64,000 bases of DNA from Enterocloster clostridioformis (GCF_020297485.1 NZ_JAIWZC010000001.1:124001-188000); one strand, 5' to 3'; shown: positions 42,760 to 51,814, counted from the first letter of the stretch. Made by a program: numbers and translations. Notes: a model not told the origin generated them from the letters alone.

Positions 42760-44133
42760 ATGAATGAGAAGTTGTTTGGAAAAAAACCAAAACATTACCG
42801 TTTAAAAAAACATATATCACAGACCCAGTTCATTGCCTATGGATTTTTCCTGATCATCATGACAGGCAGCCTGCTTCTGATGCTTCCCATTGCCAGCAGG
42901 GATGGTCAGAGCGAGCCTTTCCTCAACTGTCTGTTTACGGCCGCCAGCGCTTCCTGCGTGACGGGACTGGTGGTGGCGGATACCTGGACCCAGTGGAGCC
43001 TGTTCGGCCAGATGGTGCTGCTGGTGCTGATTCAGCTGGGCGGTCTGGGATTTATCAGCATCGGCATTTTCCTTTCCATTGTGCTGAGAAGGAAAATCGG
43101 GCTTAAGGAGCGGGGGCTTATGCAGGAAAGCGTCAACACCCTGCAGATTGGCGGCATGGTGAAGCTGGCTAAGAAAATCATTATCGGCACAGCTATATTT
43201 GAGGGGGCAGGCGCTGTCATACTGTCCTGCCGGTTTATTCCGGAGTACGGTCTGGTCCGTGGTACCTGGTATGGAATATTTCATTCTGTTTCAGCCTTCT
43301 GCAACGCGGGCTTTGACCTGATGGGACACACCAGCCAATATATTTCCCTCTGCAATTATGAGGGGGACTGGGTGGTCATAGGAACCATATCCTTCCTGAT
43401 TATCACGGGCGGCATCGGATTCATTGTCTGGGATGATTTGTCCAGGAAGAAACTGGATTTCCGCCACTACATGCTTCACACCAAAATCGTGCTGGTTACA
43501 ACGGCGGTACTTCTGATCACAAGCACCATACTCTTTTACCTGATGGAGCGTGGCAATATCCTAGTGGGACTGAATGGTTCCGAGACATTCCTGGCCTGTT
43601 TCTTCAGCGCGGTCACTCCCAGGACAGCGGGATTCAACAATGTAGACACGGCGGCCCTGACAGACGGGAGCAAGTTCCTGTCAGCCATTCTCATGTTTAT
43701 CGGAGGAAGTCCGGGGTCCACGGCCGGCGGTATCAAGACAAGTACCCTGGCAGTGCTTCTGCTTTACGTCCATTCCAATATCCGCCAGACATACGGGGTG
43801 GAGATATTCGGAAGAAGGCTGGAGGACGAGTCCATCAGGCAGTCAGCCTGTATCCTGACCATCAACCTGGGGCTGATGCTGGCAGCCACCATAGCCATTA
43901 TGGTATCCCAGAACCTGCCCATGTCGGATGTGTTCTTTGAGACGTGTTCGGCCATTGGAACCTCAGGAATGAGCACGGGAGTTACCAGGAGCCTGAACTC
44001 ATTTTCGCGGATTGTTATTATACTGCTTATGTACTGCGGACGAATCGGAAGCTTGTCCTTTGCCCTGGCATTTACCAGGTCCAACCGCAAGCCCCATGTG
44101 CAGCTGCCGGCAGAGCGGATTACCATAGGATAG
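42760..44133 (+). CDS. ktrB: Potassium uptake transporter, TrkH/KtrB type
   Basis: 457 residues, about ten transmembrane and pore segments. K+ channel-like selectivity motifs recur in the four MPM repeats: SASCVTGLVVADT, SVSAFCNAGFDLMG, AVTPRTAGFNNVD with GGSPGSTAGGIKTST, and SAIGTSGMSTGVT. Na+- or H+-coupled K+ uptake is the known role. ATG at 42760 after GAGGGGAAC. The regulatory RCK subunit gene follows 15 bp after the stop, as is usual for Ktr systems. C-di-AMP control of such systems is known, but I see no c-di-AMP riboswitch in the short leader. Confidence 0.94.
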   Translation: MNEKLFGKKPKHYRLKKHISQTQFIAYGFFLIIMTGSLLLMLPIASRDGQSEPFLNCLFTAASASCVTGLVVADTWTQWSLFGQMVLLVLIQLGGLGFISIGIFLSIVLRRKIGLKERGLMQESVNTLQIGGMVKLAKKIIIGTAIFEGAGAVILSCRFIPEYGLVRGTWYGIFHSVSAFCNAGFDLMGHTSQYISLCNYEGDWVVIGTISFLIITGGIGFIVWDDLSRKKLDFRHYMLHTKIVLVTTAVLLITSTILFYLMERGNILVGLNGSETFLACFFSAVTPRTAGFNNVDTAALTDGSKFLSAILMFIGGSPGSTAGGIKTSTLAVLLLYVHSNIRQTYGVEIFGRRLEDESIRQSACILTINLGLMLAATIAIMVSQNLPMSDVFFETCSAIGTSGMSTGVTRSLNSFSRIVIILLMYCGRIGSLSFALAFTRSNRKPHVQLPAERITIG

Positions 44134-44148
44134 AGAGGGGTATTAGAA

Positions 44149-44814
44149 ATGAAATCAATACTTGTTATCGGAATCGGAAGGTTTGGCCAGCACCTGTGTG
44201 AGAATCTGGCCAAGCATGATAATCAAATCATGGCAGTGGACATATCGGAGGAAAAGCTGGAGCCTGTCCTGCCCTATGTGGTCAGCGCCAAGATTGGAGA
44301 CTGTACCAATGAGGCAGTGCTTAAGAGCCTGGGAATCGGCAATTTCGATATCTGCTTCATATGTATTGGGAATAATTTCCAGAACAGTCTGGAGGTTACC
44401 AGTCTGATTAAGGAGATAGGGGCAAAGTACGTTGTCAGCAAGGCTAACCGAGATATTCACGCCAGACTGCTGCTAAAGAACGGAGCGGACGAGGTGGTCT
44501 ATCCGGACCGGGATGTGGCCGAGAAGGTGGCGGTGCGTTACAGCGCCAACAATGTGTTTGATTATACGGAACTGGCAGACGGTATTTCCATCTACGAAAT
44601 CAAACCCCTTCCCCAGTGGGTGGGAAAGAGCATAAAGGATTCCGATATCCGTCGGCTGTACGGCATATCGGTCATTGCGGTGAAGAGTCCGGACGGACAC
44701 ATGAGGTTCATGCCCGGCGCCGACCATGTCATAGCAGGTGATACCCACCTGATGGTGATTGGAAAACAGGAGGATGCGGAGAAAATCGTGAAGCATCTCA
44801 CCAAGAATGTATAA
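44149..44814 (+). CDS. ktrA: Potassium uptake regulatory subunit, TrkA/KtrA (RCK) type
   Basis: 221 residues. N-terminal RCK/Rossmann domain beginning ILVIGIGRFGQHLCENLA (nucleotide-binding GxGxxG) with the Asp of AVDIS. Then a C-terminal RCK_C domain from about residue 140 (GISIYEIKPLPQWVGKSI...GDTHLMVIGKQED). It forms a cytoplasmic ring that gates KtrB in response to ATP/ADP. The RCK_C domain of Firmicute homologues binds c-di-AMP. ATG at 44149 with GAGAGGGG upstream, 15 bp after ktrB. A duplicated terminator follows. Confidence 0.94.
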   Translation: MKSILVIGIGRFGQHLCENLAKHDNQIMAVDISEEKLEPVLPYVVSAKIGDCTNEAVLKSLGIGNFDICFICIGNNFQNSLEVTSLIKEIGAKYVVSKANRDIHARLLLKNGADEVVYPDRDVAEKVAVRYSANNVFDYTELADGISIYEIKPLPQWVGKSIKDSDIRRLYGISVIAVKSPDGHMRFMPGADHVIAGDTHLMVIGKQEDAEKIVKHLTKNV

Positions 44815-44843
44815 GAAGGATGACAAGTCCAGCGGATAATCTG

Positions 44844-44913
44844 GCCGGAGGAATGGCTGCCTGTGCTGACAGGCTGCTGTTTTCTCCGGCTTTTTTCTTT
44901 CTCCGGCTTTTTT
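44844..44913 (+). terminator. ktrBA terminator with duplicated 3' arm
   Basis: GCCGGAG (44844-44850) can pair with either of two identical CTCCGGC arms (44884-44890 or 44901-44907). Each arm is followed by TTTTTT. An inner GCCTGT/ACAGGC stem extends the structure. The repeat looks like a 17-bp tandem duplication. Confidence 0.75.
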
Positions 44914-45007
44914 CGCGGTGGTTGTAAGTCTGCCAAAGAAGACTGGAGGATGATTTCCTTAAGTGTTAATTGTAAGACAAATTTTTGACAATACATCCGA
45001 AACATTA

Positions 45008-45036
45008 TTGCCGGTATAAGGTTTTTTTAGTATAAT
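45008..45036 (+). promoter_or_regulatory. Promoter of the MerR-family gene
   Basis: TTGCCG (45008-45013), 17 bp, TATAAT (45031-45036), 70 bp before the proposed GTG start. Confidence 0.65.
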
Positions 45037-45105
45037 TATGCTATATGAAACTAGAAAAATACGCGCTAGTTGGAAGTTATACATAATGAAAAGGTGGTGC
45101 ATACT

Positions 45106-45948
45106 GTGAAAGAACTGTCAATAGGACAGATGGCCCGGCTGAACGGGCTGTCAGAGCAGGCATTGAGGCTATATGACAAGGCAGGGCTGTTTTCACCCAT
45201 GTACCGGGATGCGGAAAATGGATACCGTTACTACGATATCCGCCAGAGCGCCCAGCTGGATATGATTCAGCACATGAAGGCTCTGGGCATGTCGCTGAAG
45301 GATATCAGGGAGCAGCTGACTCATTTTGAACTTGACATGTTCAAGACAATCCTGCACCGGAACCTGGAGGAGCTGGAGTTAAGATCCAGGGAGCTGATGT
45401 ACCAGAGAAGGGCCATAGAGCGGACACTTGAAAGCTATGAATGGTATGAAAACGCGCCGCCGGACGGAACCATTGTACTGGAATACATACCCGGGAGACT
45501 GACGTATATGACGGATTCTGGGGTGAATTTCTATGATTATGACATTGATGTGTATGAAAAGATACTGAGGGATTTGAAGGAGAACCTGATTGCAAACCAG
45601 CTCTCCCCCATCTATTTTTACAACGCAGGCACCGTGATGCGCAGGGAATATCTGATGGAGAGGAAGTATTATTCCACGGAAATATTTGTGCTGGTGGACC
45701 GGGGCTTTGTAAAAGACAGCCTGATTACGGAGATACCGGCCAGTACATACCTGTGCATTTACTGCAATGGCTTTGAAAAGGAAAAGGAGTATATGGGCCG
45801 TCTGGTGGAGGAAATCAGGACAAGGGATTACCAGGTGACAGGCGACTACATCTGCGAGGTGGTGGCGGAGGTGCCCATGGATATGCAGGAGAGAGGTATG
45901 TTTCTGCGCCTTCAGGTGCCGGTATCTTTCAGGAAAAATAACCCTTGA
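45106..45948 (+). CDS. MerR-family regulator with effector-binding domain
   Basis: 280 residues from GTG at 45106 (AAGGTGG 8 nt upstream). Homology begins at KELSIGQMARLNGLSEQALRLYDKAGLF, the MerR winged helix. A dimerisation coiled coil follows (about 75-125: LEELELRSRELMYQRRAIERTLES). The C-terminal 150 residues look like a BmrR/GyrI-type effector-binding domain (REYLMERKYYSTEIFVLVD, IPASTYLCIYCNG). MerR activators bind promoters with over-long spacers and untwist them on ligand binding. Exactly such a promoter begins at this gene's stop codon and drives the next gene, so that gene is the likely target. Confidence 0.88.
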   Translation: MKELSIGQMARLNGLSEQALRLYDKAGLFSPMYRDAENGYRYYDIRQSAQLDMIQHMKALGMSLKDIREQLTHFELDMFKTILHRNLEELELRSRELMYQRRAIERTLESYEWYENAPPDGTIVLEYIPGRLTYMTDSGVNFYDYDIDVYEKILRDLKENLIANQLSPIYFYNAGTVMRREYLMERKYYSTEIFVLVDRGFVKDSLITEIPASTYLCIYCNGFEKEKEYMGRLVEEIRTRDYQVTGDYICEVVAEVPMDMQERGMFLRLQVPVSFRKNNP

Positions 45949-45975
45949 CCTGATACCGTGTATAAGCTTTATACT
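45945..45975 (+). promoter_or_regulatory. MerR-type promoter (19-bp spacer with dyad) of the dehydrogenase gene
   Basis: TTGACC (45945-45950) and TATACT (45970-45975) are separated by 19 bp. The spacer contains the inverted repeat ATAC-CGT-GTAT. This is the classic layout of promoters activated by MerR proteins. The -35 box overlaps the regulator's stop codon. Confidence 0.8.
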
Positions 45976-46029
45976 ATTAACAGAAGCTAATAACACGTAA
46001 CTTATTTTCAGGAAAGGGGTTTAAGAACC

Positions 46030-47070
46030 ATGATGAATTGCGAGAAAATCCGTGTGGTACAGTATGGCTGCGGCAAGATGGCCAAGTACATTCTGCGCTA
46101 TCTCTATGAGAAGGGAGCTGAGATTGTAGGGGCAATCGATGTGAATCCGGCCGTGGTAGGAATGGACGTAGGTGACTTTGCGGGGCTTGGGACAAAGCTG
46201 GGCGTGGTGATAAGAGACGACGCCGACGCGGTCCTGGACGAGTGCGACGCTGATATTGCCATTATAACCCTGTTCAGCTTCATGACGGACGTATATCCCC
46301 ATTTTGAGAAGTGCGTGTCCAGAGGAATCAATGTAGTAACCACCTGCGAGGAGGCTATCTATCCATGGACCACGTCCTCAGCCATCACCAACAGGCTGGA
46401 TAAGCTGGCCAAGGAAAACGGCTGCACCGTTGTAGGCGCCGGTATGCAGGACATTTTCTGGATTAACATGATTGGCTGTGTGGCAGGAGGTGTACACCGC
46501 ATAGACAGGATTGAGGGAGCCACCAGCTATAACGTTGAGGATTACGGGCTGGCCCTGGCAAAGGCCCACGGCGTGGGGCTTACGGCGGAGGAGTTTGAGG
46601 CCCGGATTGCTCATCCGGAGACACTGGAGCCCTGTTATGTCTGGAATTCCAATGAAGCTCTGTGCAATAAGATGGGATGGACCATCAAGTCCCAGTCACA
46701 GAAGTGCGTGCCTTATTTTTACCCCACGGACTTGTATTCAGAGACCATGGGAACGACCATACCAAAGGGAAACTGCATCGGCATGAGCGCCGTGGTGACC
46801 ACCGAAACCTTCCAGGGGCCGGTTATTGAGACTCAGTGCATCGGTAAGGTATACGGGCCGGATGACGGTGATTTGTGCGACTGGAAAATCATAGGAGAAC
46901 CGGACACCACGTTCTTTGTGCAGAAGCCGGCCACCGTGGAGCACACCTGCGCCACGATTGTAAACCGCATTCCGACCATCCTAAACGCGCCGGCAGGTTA
47001 TATTACGGTGGAGAAGCTGGAGGTTGTGGAGTATCTTTCCTATCCGATGCATATGTATTTGGATATTTAA
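46030..47070 (+). CDS. DapB/2,4-diaminopentanoate dehydrogenase-like oxidoreductase
   Basis: 346 residues. N-terminal NAD(P)-binding Rossmann fold ([35 protein letters not shown]) and a C-terminal domain typical of the Ord family, annotated either dihydrodipicolinate reductase-like or 2,4-diaminopentanoate dehydrogenase. Other visible segments are [21 protein letters not shown] and an [20 protein letters not shown] stretch. Ord acts in anaerobic ornithine breakdown, but no ornithine pathway genes (oraS/oraE, ortA/B) are nearby, so the substrate is uncertain. It is the apparent target of the adjacent MerR regulator. ATG at 46030 (a second ATG at 46033), with GGAAAGGGG about 9 nt upstream. A terminator follows, then a group II intron. 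Confidence 0.8.
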   Translation: MMNCEKIRVVQYGCGKMAKYILRYLYEKGAEIVGAIDVNPAVVGMDVGDFAGLGTKLGVVIRDDADAVLDECDADIAIITLFSFMTDVYPHFEKCVSRGINVVTTCEEAIYPWTTSSAITNRLDKLAKENGCTVVGAGMQDIFWINMIGCVAGGVHRIDRIEGATSYNVEDYGLALAKAHGVGLTAEEFEARIAHPETLEPCYVWNSNEALCNKMGWTIKSQSQKCVPYFYPTDLYSETMGTTIPKGNCIGMSAVVTTETFQGPVIETQCIGKVYGPDDGDLCDWKIIGEPDTTFFVQKPATVEHTCATIVNRIPTILNAPAGYITVEKLEVVEYLSYPMHMYLDI

Positions 47071-47111
47071 GAAGGAGCAAAGAATGGGCTAGAGCCCCGC
47101 GGAATCGGGAC

Positions 47112-47148
47112 AACAGCCAGGCAGGCATGAGGGTCTGCCTGGCTGTTT
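47112..47148 (+). terminator. Terminator of the dehydrogenase gene (intron target)
   Basis: A perfect 13-bp stem (47112-47124 with 47135-47147), 10-nt loop and TTT. The group II intron begins 7 nt after the stem. Confidence 0.85.
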
Positions 47149-47591
47149 GCTGTGGTGCGCCTGGCGGCGCACGTTTCTAACGGGTGAAAGTCCTGAATCC
47201 ACCTGGTAGCGGGAAGGATATAGCCGAAGGCAAGGGTGTTGCAGGTGACTGCAAATCTGAAGGAAGCCGGATGTGGGGAACGAACCCATGGGCAAACCTC
47301 TGGTCTGACGGACAGAAACCGTATAGAAGGCTGTACATGAGGGTAAGTCTGCAACACAAGATGAAGCCCGATAGCTACACGGAATCGTGTACAGTAAATG
47401 CGGCAGATAGATGGAGGGAAAGAAACGTGTGGTACCCAGGGAGGTCTGTACGGAATGCTCTGAAAGGAGTAACCATTGCCGAGAGGTAATGCTGAGCGTA
47501 CAGAAGTCAGCAGAGGTCATAGTAGCTGTTTTCAGTGAAGGACCGAATCAATAGGAGTCTTTAGTACGACAGGGAAAGGAGGAATGGGCAG

Positions 47592-49123
47592 ATGGGTACA
47601 GAAAACAGAGAAAGCTGCTCGCAAAGAGATAGCGCGGAACGCAAAGGGTATGTGAGAGCGCACCGCTCATTCAACCGGATATGGAAGGAAAGAGACAGTG
47701 CAGAGCCAGACATCTTAAGTAAGATACTGAACAAGGAAAATCTGAACAGGGCTTACAAAAGAGTGAAGGCAAACAAGGGAGCGCCGGGAGTGGATGGAAT
47801 GACCATTGAAGCGGCGTTACCATGGCTGAGGGAGAATAACTATTATAACTCAATTTTAATAAGTTTACATTATTATCCTGAAAACCAAGGGAAACGTGCG
47901 CCCAAAGCACGGACACGTAAGCCAAGAAATCAGATTACTACCAATGCTTAAATTGTAAGCTTATTTAAATCGAGTTATACTATGAACTGGTAGAGAGAAT
48001 CAGGAAGGGGAAGTATACCCCATCTCCAGTCAGGCGTGTGGAGATTCCGAAGCCGGAGGGAGGGATACGAAAGCTTGGTATCCCCACCGTAATAGACCGT
48101 ATCATCCAGCAGGCAATGCTTCAACAGCTCATGCCAATCTACGAACCATTGTTCTCGAAAGACAGCTTCGGCTATCGTCCGGGACGAGGAGCAAAAGACG
48201 CCATTCTCAGGATAAAGGAGTATATCGAACAGGGATACACGAGGGCAGTAGTTCTCGACTTATCGAAATACTTTGATACGCTGAACCATACGATACTGCT
48301 GAACCTGTTGAGGAAACAAGTAAAAGACGAAAGAGTGGTGCAGATGGTGAAGCGGTACCTGAAAAGTGGAGTGATGGAAAACGGTGTTGTGACAGAAACG
48401 AAGGAAGGCTCCCCGCAGGGAGGAAATCTATCCCCACTCTTAGCAAACGCGTATCTGAATGAGTTCGACTGGGAGTTCCACAGACGGGGCGTACCGTGTA
48501 TCCGCTATGCAGACGACATCGTACTGCTGGCAAAGAGCGAACGGGCGGCAGAACGACTGCTGGAATCCAGCACGAAATATCTGGAGGCAAGGCTGAAACT
48601 GAGAGTGAATCGGGAAAAGAGCCGAACGGTCAGTGTGTTCGCAATCCAAAATTTTAAGTTCCTTGGTTTTTGTTTTGGGAAGAACGGAACAGGGACCTAT
48701 ATCCGTGTCCATGGAACGTCATGGAAGAAAGCCAAGGAGAAACTGCGCAGGCTTACTTCCCGGAGCAGGTGCGGGAGTATCATCCGAACCAAGGAAAAGA
48801 TAAAAGTCTACATGAGAGGATGGCTGAACTACTATGGGATAGCGGACATGAAGAAAAACATCGAAAGCCTGAATGGATGGTTGTACCGCCGGATACGGAT
48901 GTGTATCTGGAAACAGTGGAAACTGCCCAAAACCAGAATGAGGAAACTCATAGGACTGGGAGTAGACAGCCATTATGCGGCAACAATAGCCTACGACCGC
49001 AAGGGATACTGGTTCAATGCCGGAAACAAGGCGGTCAACTGGGCATTAAGTAAAGAAAGACTGATAAACTGGGGCTTTTATGACTTAGCCGCAGCCTATC
49101 AGTCTCTGCACACCAACTATTGA
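47592..49123 (+). pseudogene. ltrA: Group II intron reverse transcriptase/maturase, split by an insertion
   Basis: The N-terminal part from ATG 47592 (GGAGG upstream) reads ...LNRAYKRVKANKGAPGVDGMTIEAALPWLREN and is interrupted at 47843. The frame resumes after 47979 with YELVERIRKGKYTPSPVRRVEIPKPEGGIRKLGIP. It continues through RT motifs (SFGYRPGRGAKDAI, EGSPQGGNLSPLLANAYLNE, IRYADD with the catalytic aspartates), maturase domain X and a tail ending HTNY. There is no HNH endonuclease. Removing 140 bp (136-bp element plus one 4-bp target copy) restores ENNYELVE exactly in frame. With the insertion the frame shifts and stops at 47951, so this copy cannot make full-length protein. In-trans mobilisation by another copy remains possible. 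Confidence 0.92.
47844..47979 (+). mobile_element. 136-bp MITE-like element inside the intron RT gene
   Basis: Terminal inverted repeats of 25 bp (47844-47868 and 47955-47979, three mismatches) begin TATAACTC and end GAGTTATA. Flanking target duplication CTAT (47840-47843 and 47980-47983), readable as ACTAT if the end is set one base in. No coding capacity. AT-rich ends with a GC-richer centre (AAACGTGCGCCCAAAGCACG). It must depend on a transposase elsewhere. Confidence 0.9.
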
Positions 49124-49190
49124 AAGCGCCGTATACGAGAACCGTACGTACGGTGCTGTGAGAGGACGGCGGTTAATCACCGCCTCCTAC

Positions 49191-49447
49191 TCGATTTTTA
49201 TCAAAAACTCTTACATAACCCTTTGGAACGGTTAAAATATGGGTAAAATGAAAGTGTGATACAGCAGAATAGAAACAGAATGACAATAGAATAGGGCCAT
49301 ATGTCTTGACTTTATCCAGTGAATGTGCCACAATATTCAATTGACAGGCTTTACAACCAGGGCTTTGTCAGGACGGGGCGGCGGATGGTTTTGCTTGCTT
49401 TAGAGCCTGGCAGGGCTTCTGATATTGAGAAAGAGGGAAAGAATAAA
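49191..49447 (+). other. Intergenic region with weak promoter
   Basis: No gene seen. TTGACT near 49307 with CACAAT 17 bp downstream is a possible weak promoter. No clear Zur-type dyad was recognised. Confidence 0.3.
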
Positions 49448-50533
49448 ATGACAAAGATTGATATTATCTCCGGATTCCTGGGAGCTGGCAAGACCACGTT
49501 CATTAAGAAGCTCCTGGAGGAGGCCATTTCCGGAGAACAGGTTGTCCTGATTGAGAATGAGTTTGGCGAGATTGGAATTGACGGCGGTTTTCTGAAGGAT
49601 TCAGGCATTGAAATCCGGGAGATGAATTCAGGCTGCATATGCTGCTCCCTGGTAGGCGACTTCGGCACATCCCTGGCTGAGGTGCTGACACAATACAAAC
49701 CGGAGCGTATCATCATTGAGCCATCCGGCGTGGGCAAGCTGTCAGATGTGATGAAGGCAGTCATTGACGTATCGGCTGACATGGATGTGGAGCTAAACAG
49801 CGCTGTGACCATTGTGGATGCGGCAAAATGCAAGATGTACATGAAGAATTTCGGAGAGTTCTTCAATAACCAGATAGAGAATGCGGGAACCATCGTACTG
49901 AGCCGTACGGACATTACCGATGCTTCTAAGATACAGAAGGATGTGGAAATGATTCGGGAGAAGAACGCCAATGCTGTCATCATCACCACTCCTTTGGGCC
50001 AGCTTGGCGGAAGCCAGCTTCTGGAAATTATTGAGAAGAAGGATACCATGCTGGATGATTTGCTGGCAGAGGTGCGGGAGAGCCGCCATGTCCATGACCA
50101 CGGTGAGGAGAGCTTTGCTCATCACCATCATGACCACGACGGGGAATGCTGCGGGCACCACGACCATGACCATGGTGAGGAATGCCACGACCATCACCAC
50201 GATGGCTGCGGCTGCGGTCATGACCACCACGACCATCACCATCATCATGCGGACGAGGTGTTTACCAGCTGGGGAATGGAAACCATTGTACCGGTGACCT
50301 ATGAACAGCTGGAGGATATCCTGAAGCGCCTTTCCTCCACCAGGGAGTTGGGAGATGTGTTAAGGGCCAAGGGCATGCTCCCCACAGAGAATCCCGGCGA
50401 GTGGCTGTATTTTGATCTGGTGCCGGAACAGTATGAAATCCGCCAGGGCAAGCCGGATTATACAGGCAAGGTATGCGTGATTGGCGCCAGCCTGAAAGAG
50501 GAAGAGCTGAACAGCGTATTCGGCAGAGGCTGA
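49448..50533 (+). CDS. COG0523 (CobW/G3E) GTPase with His-rich metal-binding segment
   Basis: 362 residues from the ATG at 49448 (AAAGAGGGAAAG upstream); the frame extends 43 codons further upstream without homology. Walker A GFLGAGKTT at residues 9-17, metal motif CICC (C63-C66, pattern CxCC), IEPSGVGKLSD and VDAAKC. Between residues 215 and 270 there is an exceptional run of His with Asp, Glu and several Cys. The C-terminal domain (about 273-362) is the CobW_C type (DVLRAKGMLPTE...WLYFDLVPEQYEI). The family delivers or allocates metals (zinc, cobalt or nickel). The His-rich loop suggests zinc or nickel binding. Pairs with the next gene, 20 bp downstream. Confidence 0.9.
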   Translation: MTKIDIISGFLGAGKTTFIKKLLEEAISGEQVVLIENEFGEIGIDGGFLKDSGIEIREMNSGCICCSLVGDFGTSLAEVLTQYKPERIIIEPSGVGKLSDVMKAVIDVSADMDVELNSAVTIVDAAKCKMYMKNFGEFFNNQIENAGTIVLSRTDITDASKIQKDVEMIREKNANAVIITTPLGQLGGSQLLEIIEKKDTMLDDLLAEVRESRHVHDHGEESFAHHHHDHDGECCGHHDHDHGEECHDHHHDGCGCGHDHHDHHHHHADEVFTSWGMETIVPVTYEQLEDILKRLSSTRELGDVLRAKGMLPTENPGEWLYFDLVPEQYEIRQGKPDYTGKVCVIGASLKEEELNSVFGRG

Positions 50534-50553
50534 TTGGATAAGGGGAAACAGAC

Positions 50554-51510
50554 ATGGCTTATGAGATAGAAGACGATATCATGCCCTTGTTTTTGATCAA
50601 TGGTTTCCTGGAGGCCGGTAAGACCCAGTTTCTGGATTTTACCATGCAGCAGGACTATTTTAAAACAGAGGGAAAGACCCTCCTCATTGTGTGTGAGGAA
50701 GGTGATACGGAATATGACGAGAAAAAGTTAAAGAAGAATAAAACGGCAGCGGTGTTTGTGGATGACATGAAAAAGCTGACTCCCCAGTATCTCAATGAAC
50801 TGGAGGTTATCTATCAGCCGGAACGTGTGCTGATGGAGTGGAACGGCATGTGGAACCAGGATGATTTAAAGCTGCCGGATGACTGGACCATTTATCAGCA
50901 GATTACCATTATTGACGGTTCTACCTTTGAGCTCTACGTGCAGAATATGAAGCCGCTTCTGGGGGCCATGCTGCGGGGCTCGGAGCTGGTCATCGTGAAC
51001 CGGTGCGACGGAATTCCGGACGACAAGCTGACCGCGTACCGCAGGACCATACGTGCCATGAGCCGGGAAAGCGAGATTGTCCTGGAGGACAAGGAGGGGG
51101 AAATTGAACAGGCTGCTCTGGAAGAGGACCTCCCCTATGACCTTGGCGCGGATGTAATTGAAATTAAGCCCGAGGATTACGGTATTTGGTATATTGACTG
51201 TATGGACCAGGCAGAGCGCTATAAGGACAAGGTGGTGGAATTCACTGCCATGGTTCTTAAGTCTCCCAAATTCCCCAAGGGCCAGTTTGTGCCTGGCCGC
51301 ATGGCCATGACATGCTGCGAGGCGGACATGACGTTTCTGGGCTTCATGTGCAAATGGCCCGGAGCGGAGGATTACAAGACAAAGCAGTGGGTAAAGGTCC
51401 GGGCAAAGATAGGCATTGAATACCAGAAGGATTATCACGGTGAAGGGCCTGTCCTTTATGCCGAACATGTGGAACGGGCAGAAGAGATAAAGGACGTTGT
51501 GCAGTTTTAG
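50554..51510 (+). CDS. COG0523-like GTPase fused to a YcgQ/DUF1980-type C-terminal domain
   Basis: 318 residues. N-terminal P-loop GFLEAGKTQ (residues 17-25) and IVCEEGDTEYD, VFVDDM and LMEWNGMW in the places of the CobW motifs, but no CxCC metal site. VIVNRCDGI matches the GTPase NKxD position with Asn-Arg-Cys-Asp. From about residue 220 the sequence (KDKVVEFTAMVLKSP, FVPGRMAMTCCEADMTFLGFMCKWP, WVKVRAKIG) resembles the C-terminal domain of YcgQ/TIGR03943-DUF1980 proteins. These are normally membrane proteins paired with the permease YcgR. Here no membrane segment is present. Likely a metal-handling partner of the upstream protein. ATG at 50554 after AAGGGG; a terminator follows. Confidence 0.8.
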   Translation: MAYEIEDDIMPLFLINGFLEAGKTQFLDFTMQQDYFKTEGKTLLIVCEEGDTEYDEKKLKKNKTAAVFVDDMKKLTPQYLNELEVIYQPERVLMEWNGMWNQDDLKLPDDWTIYQQITIIDGSTFELYVQNMKPLLGAMLRGSELVIVNRCDGIPDDKLTAYRRTIRAMSRESEIVLEDKEGEIEQAALEEDLPYDLGADVIEIKPEDYGIWYIDCMDQAERYKDKVVEFTAMVLKSPKFPKGQFVPGRMAMTCCEADMTFLGFMCKWPGAEDYKTKQWVKVRAKIGIEYQKDYHGEGPVLYAEHVERAEEIKDVVQF

Positions 51511-51554
51511 GAATAATAATTTACAGTTTTGGTACTGGCCTTAGGGGCATTGAG

Positions 51555-51611
51555 AAACAGCAGCGGAACGGGGAATCCTGTATGGGAGGGATGCGGCCGG
51601 CTGCTGTTTTT
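51555..51611 (+). terminator. Terminator of the COG0523 pair
   Basis: A 10-bp stem AAACAGCAGC/GCTGCTGTTT (51555-51564 with 51600-51609) with a long loop, ending in a T5 tract. The rest of the 51511-51814 gap holds no recognised gene. Confidence 0.65.
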
Positions 51612-51814
51612 AGCATCACATCCATTCCATATCCGATTTTATATCGCATTCAAAGCCGGCCAGAACCGGCTAAAACCGACAAGAAACCGCAGGACATTTA
51701 TCTTGCAAAATCCGGGAAAGTCCATTACAATATAAGGAAAGGGCTTTCGCAAAAAACTGAAGCAGAATAAGGGGTGAAAGTACAGAAGCGTTAATCCATA
51801 AAAGGGGTGAAGGG

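Larger units (their letters stand above)
47155..49190 (+). mobile_element. Group II intron, probably bacterial class C
   Basis: The 5' end GTGCG (47155) fits the group II consensus. The region to about 47590 is a structured non-coding RNA. The reverse transcriptase/maturase lies in domain IV. Domain V is recognisable at 49125-49157 (AGCGCCGTATACGAGA... with AGC triad), and a domain VI hairpin (GAGGACGGCGGT/ACCGCCTC) runs to CTAC at 49190. Placement just behind an intrinsic terminator and a maturase without an endonuclease domain fit class C. About 1.9 kb without the inserted MITE-like element. Confidence 0.9.

Noticed and set aside
47184..47489. Open frame of 101 codons in the 5' part of the group II intron
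   Set aside because: This is the structured ribozyme region (domains I-III); the frame has no protein-like features.
49319..49447. Longer N-terminus for the COG0523 GTPase
   Set aside because: The extra 43 codons have no homology, and the ATG at 49448 directly starts the conserved P-loop region with a purine-rich site upstream.
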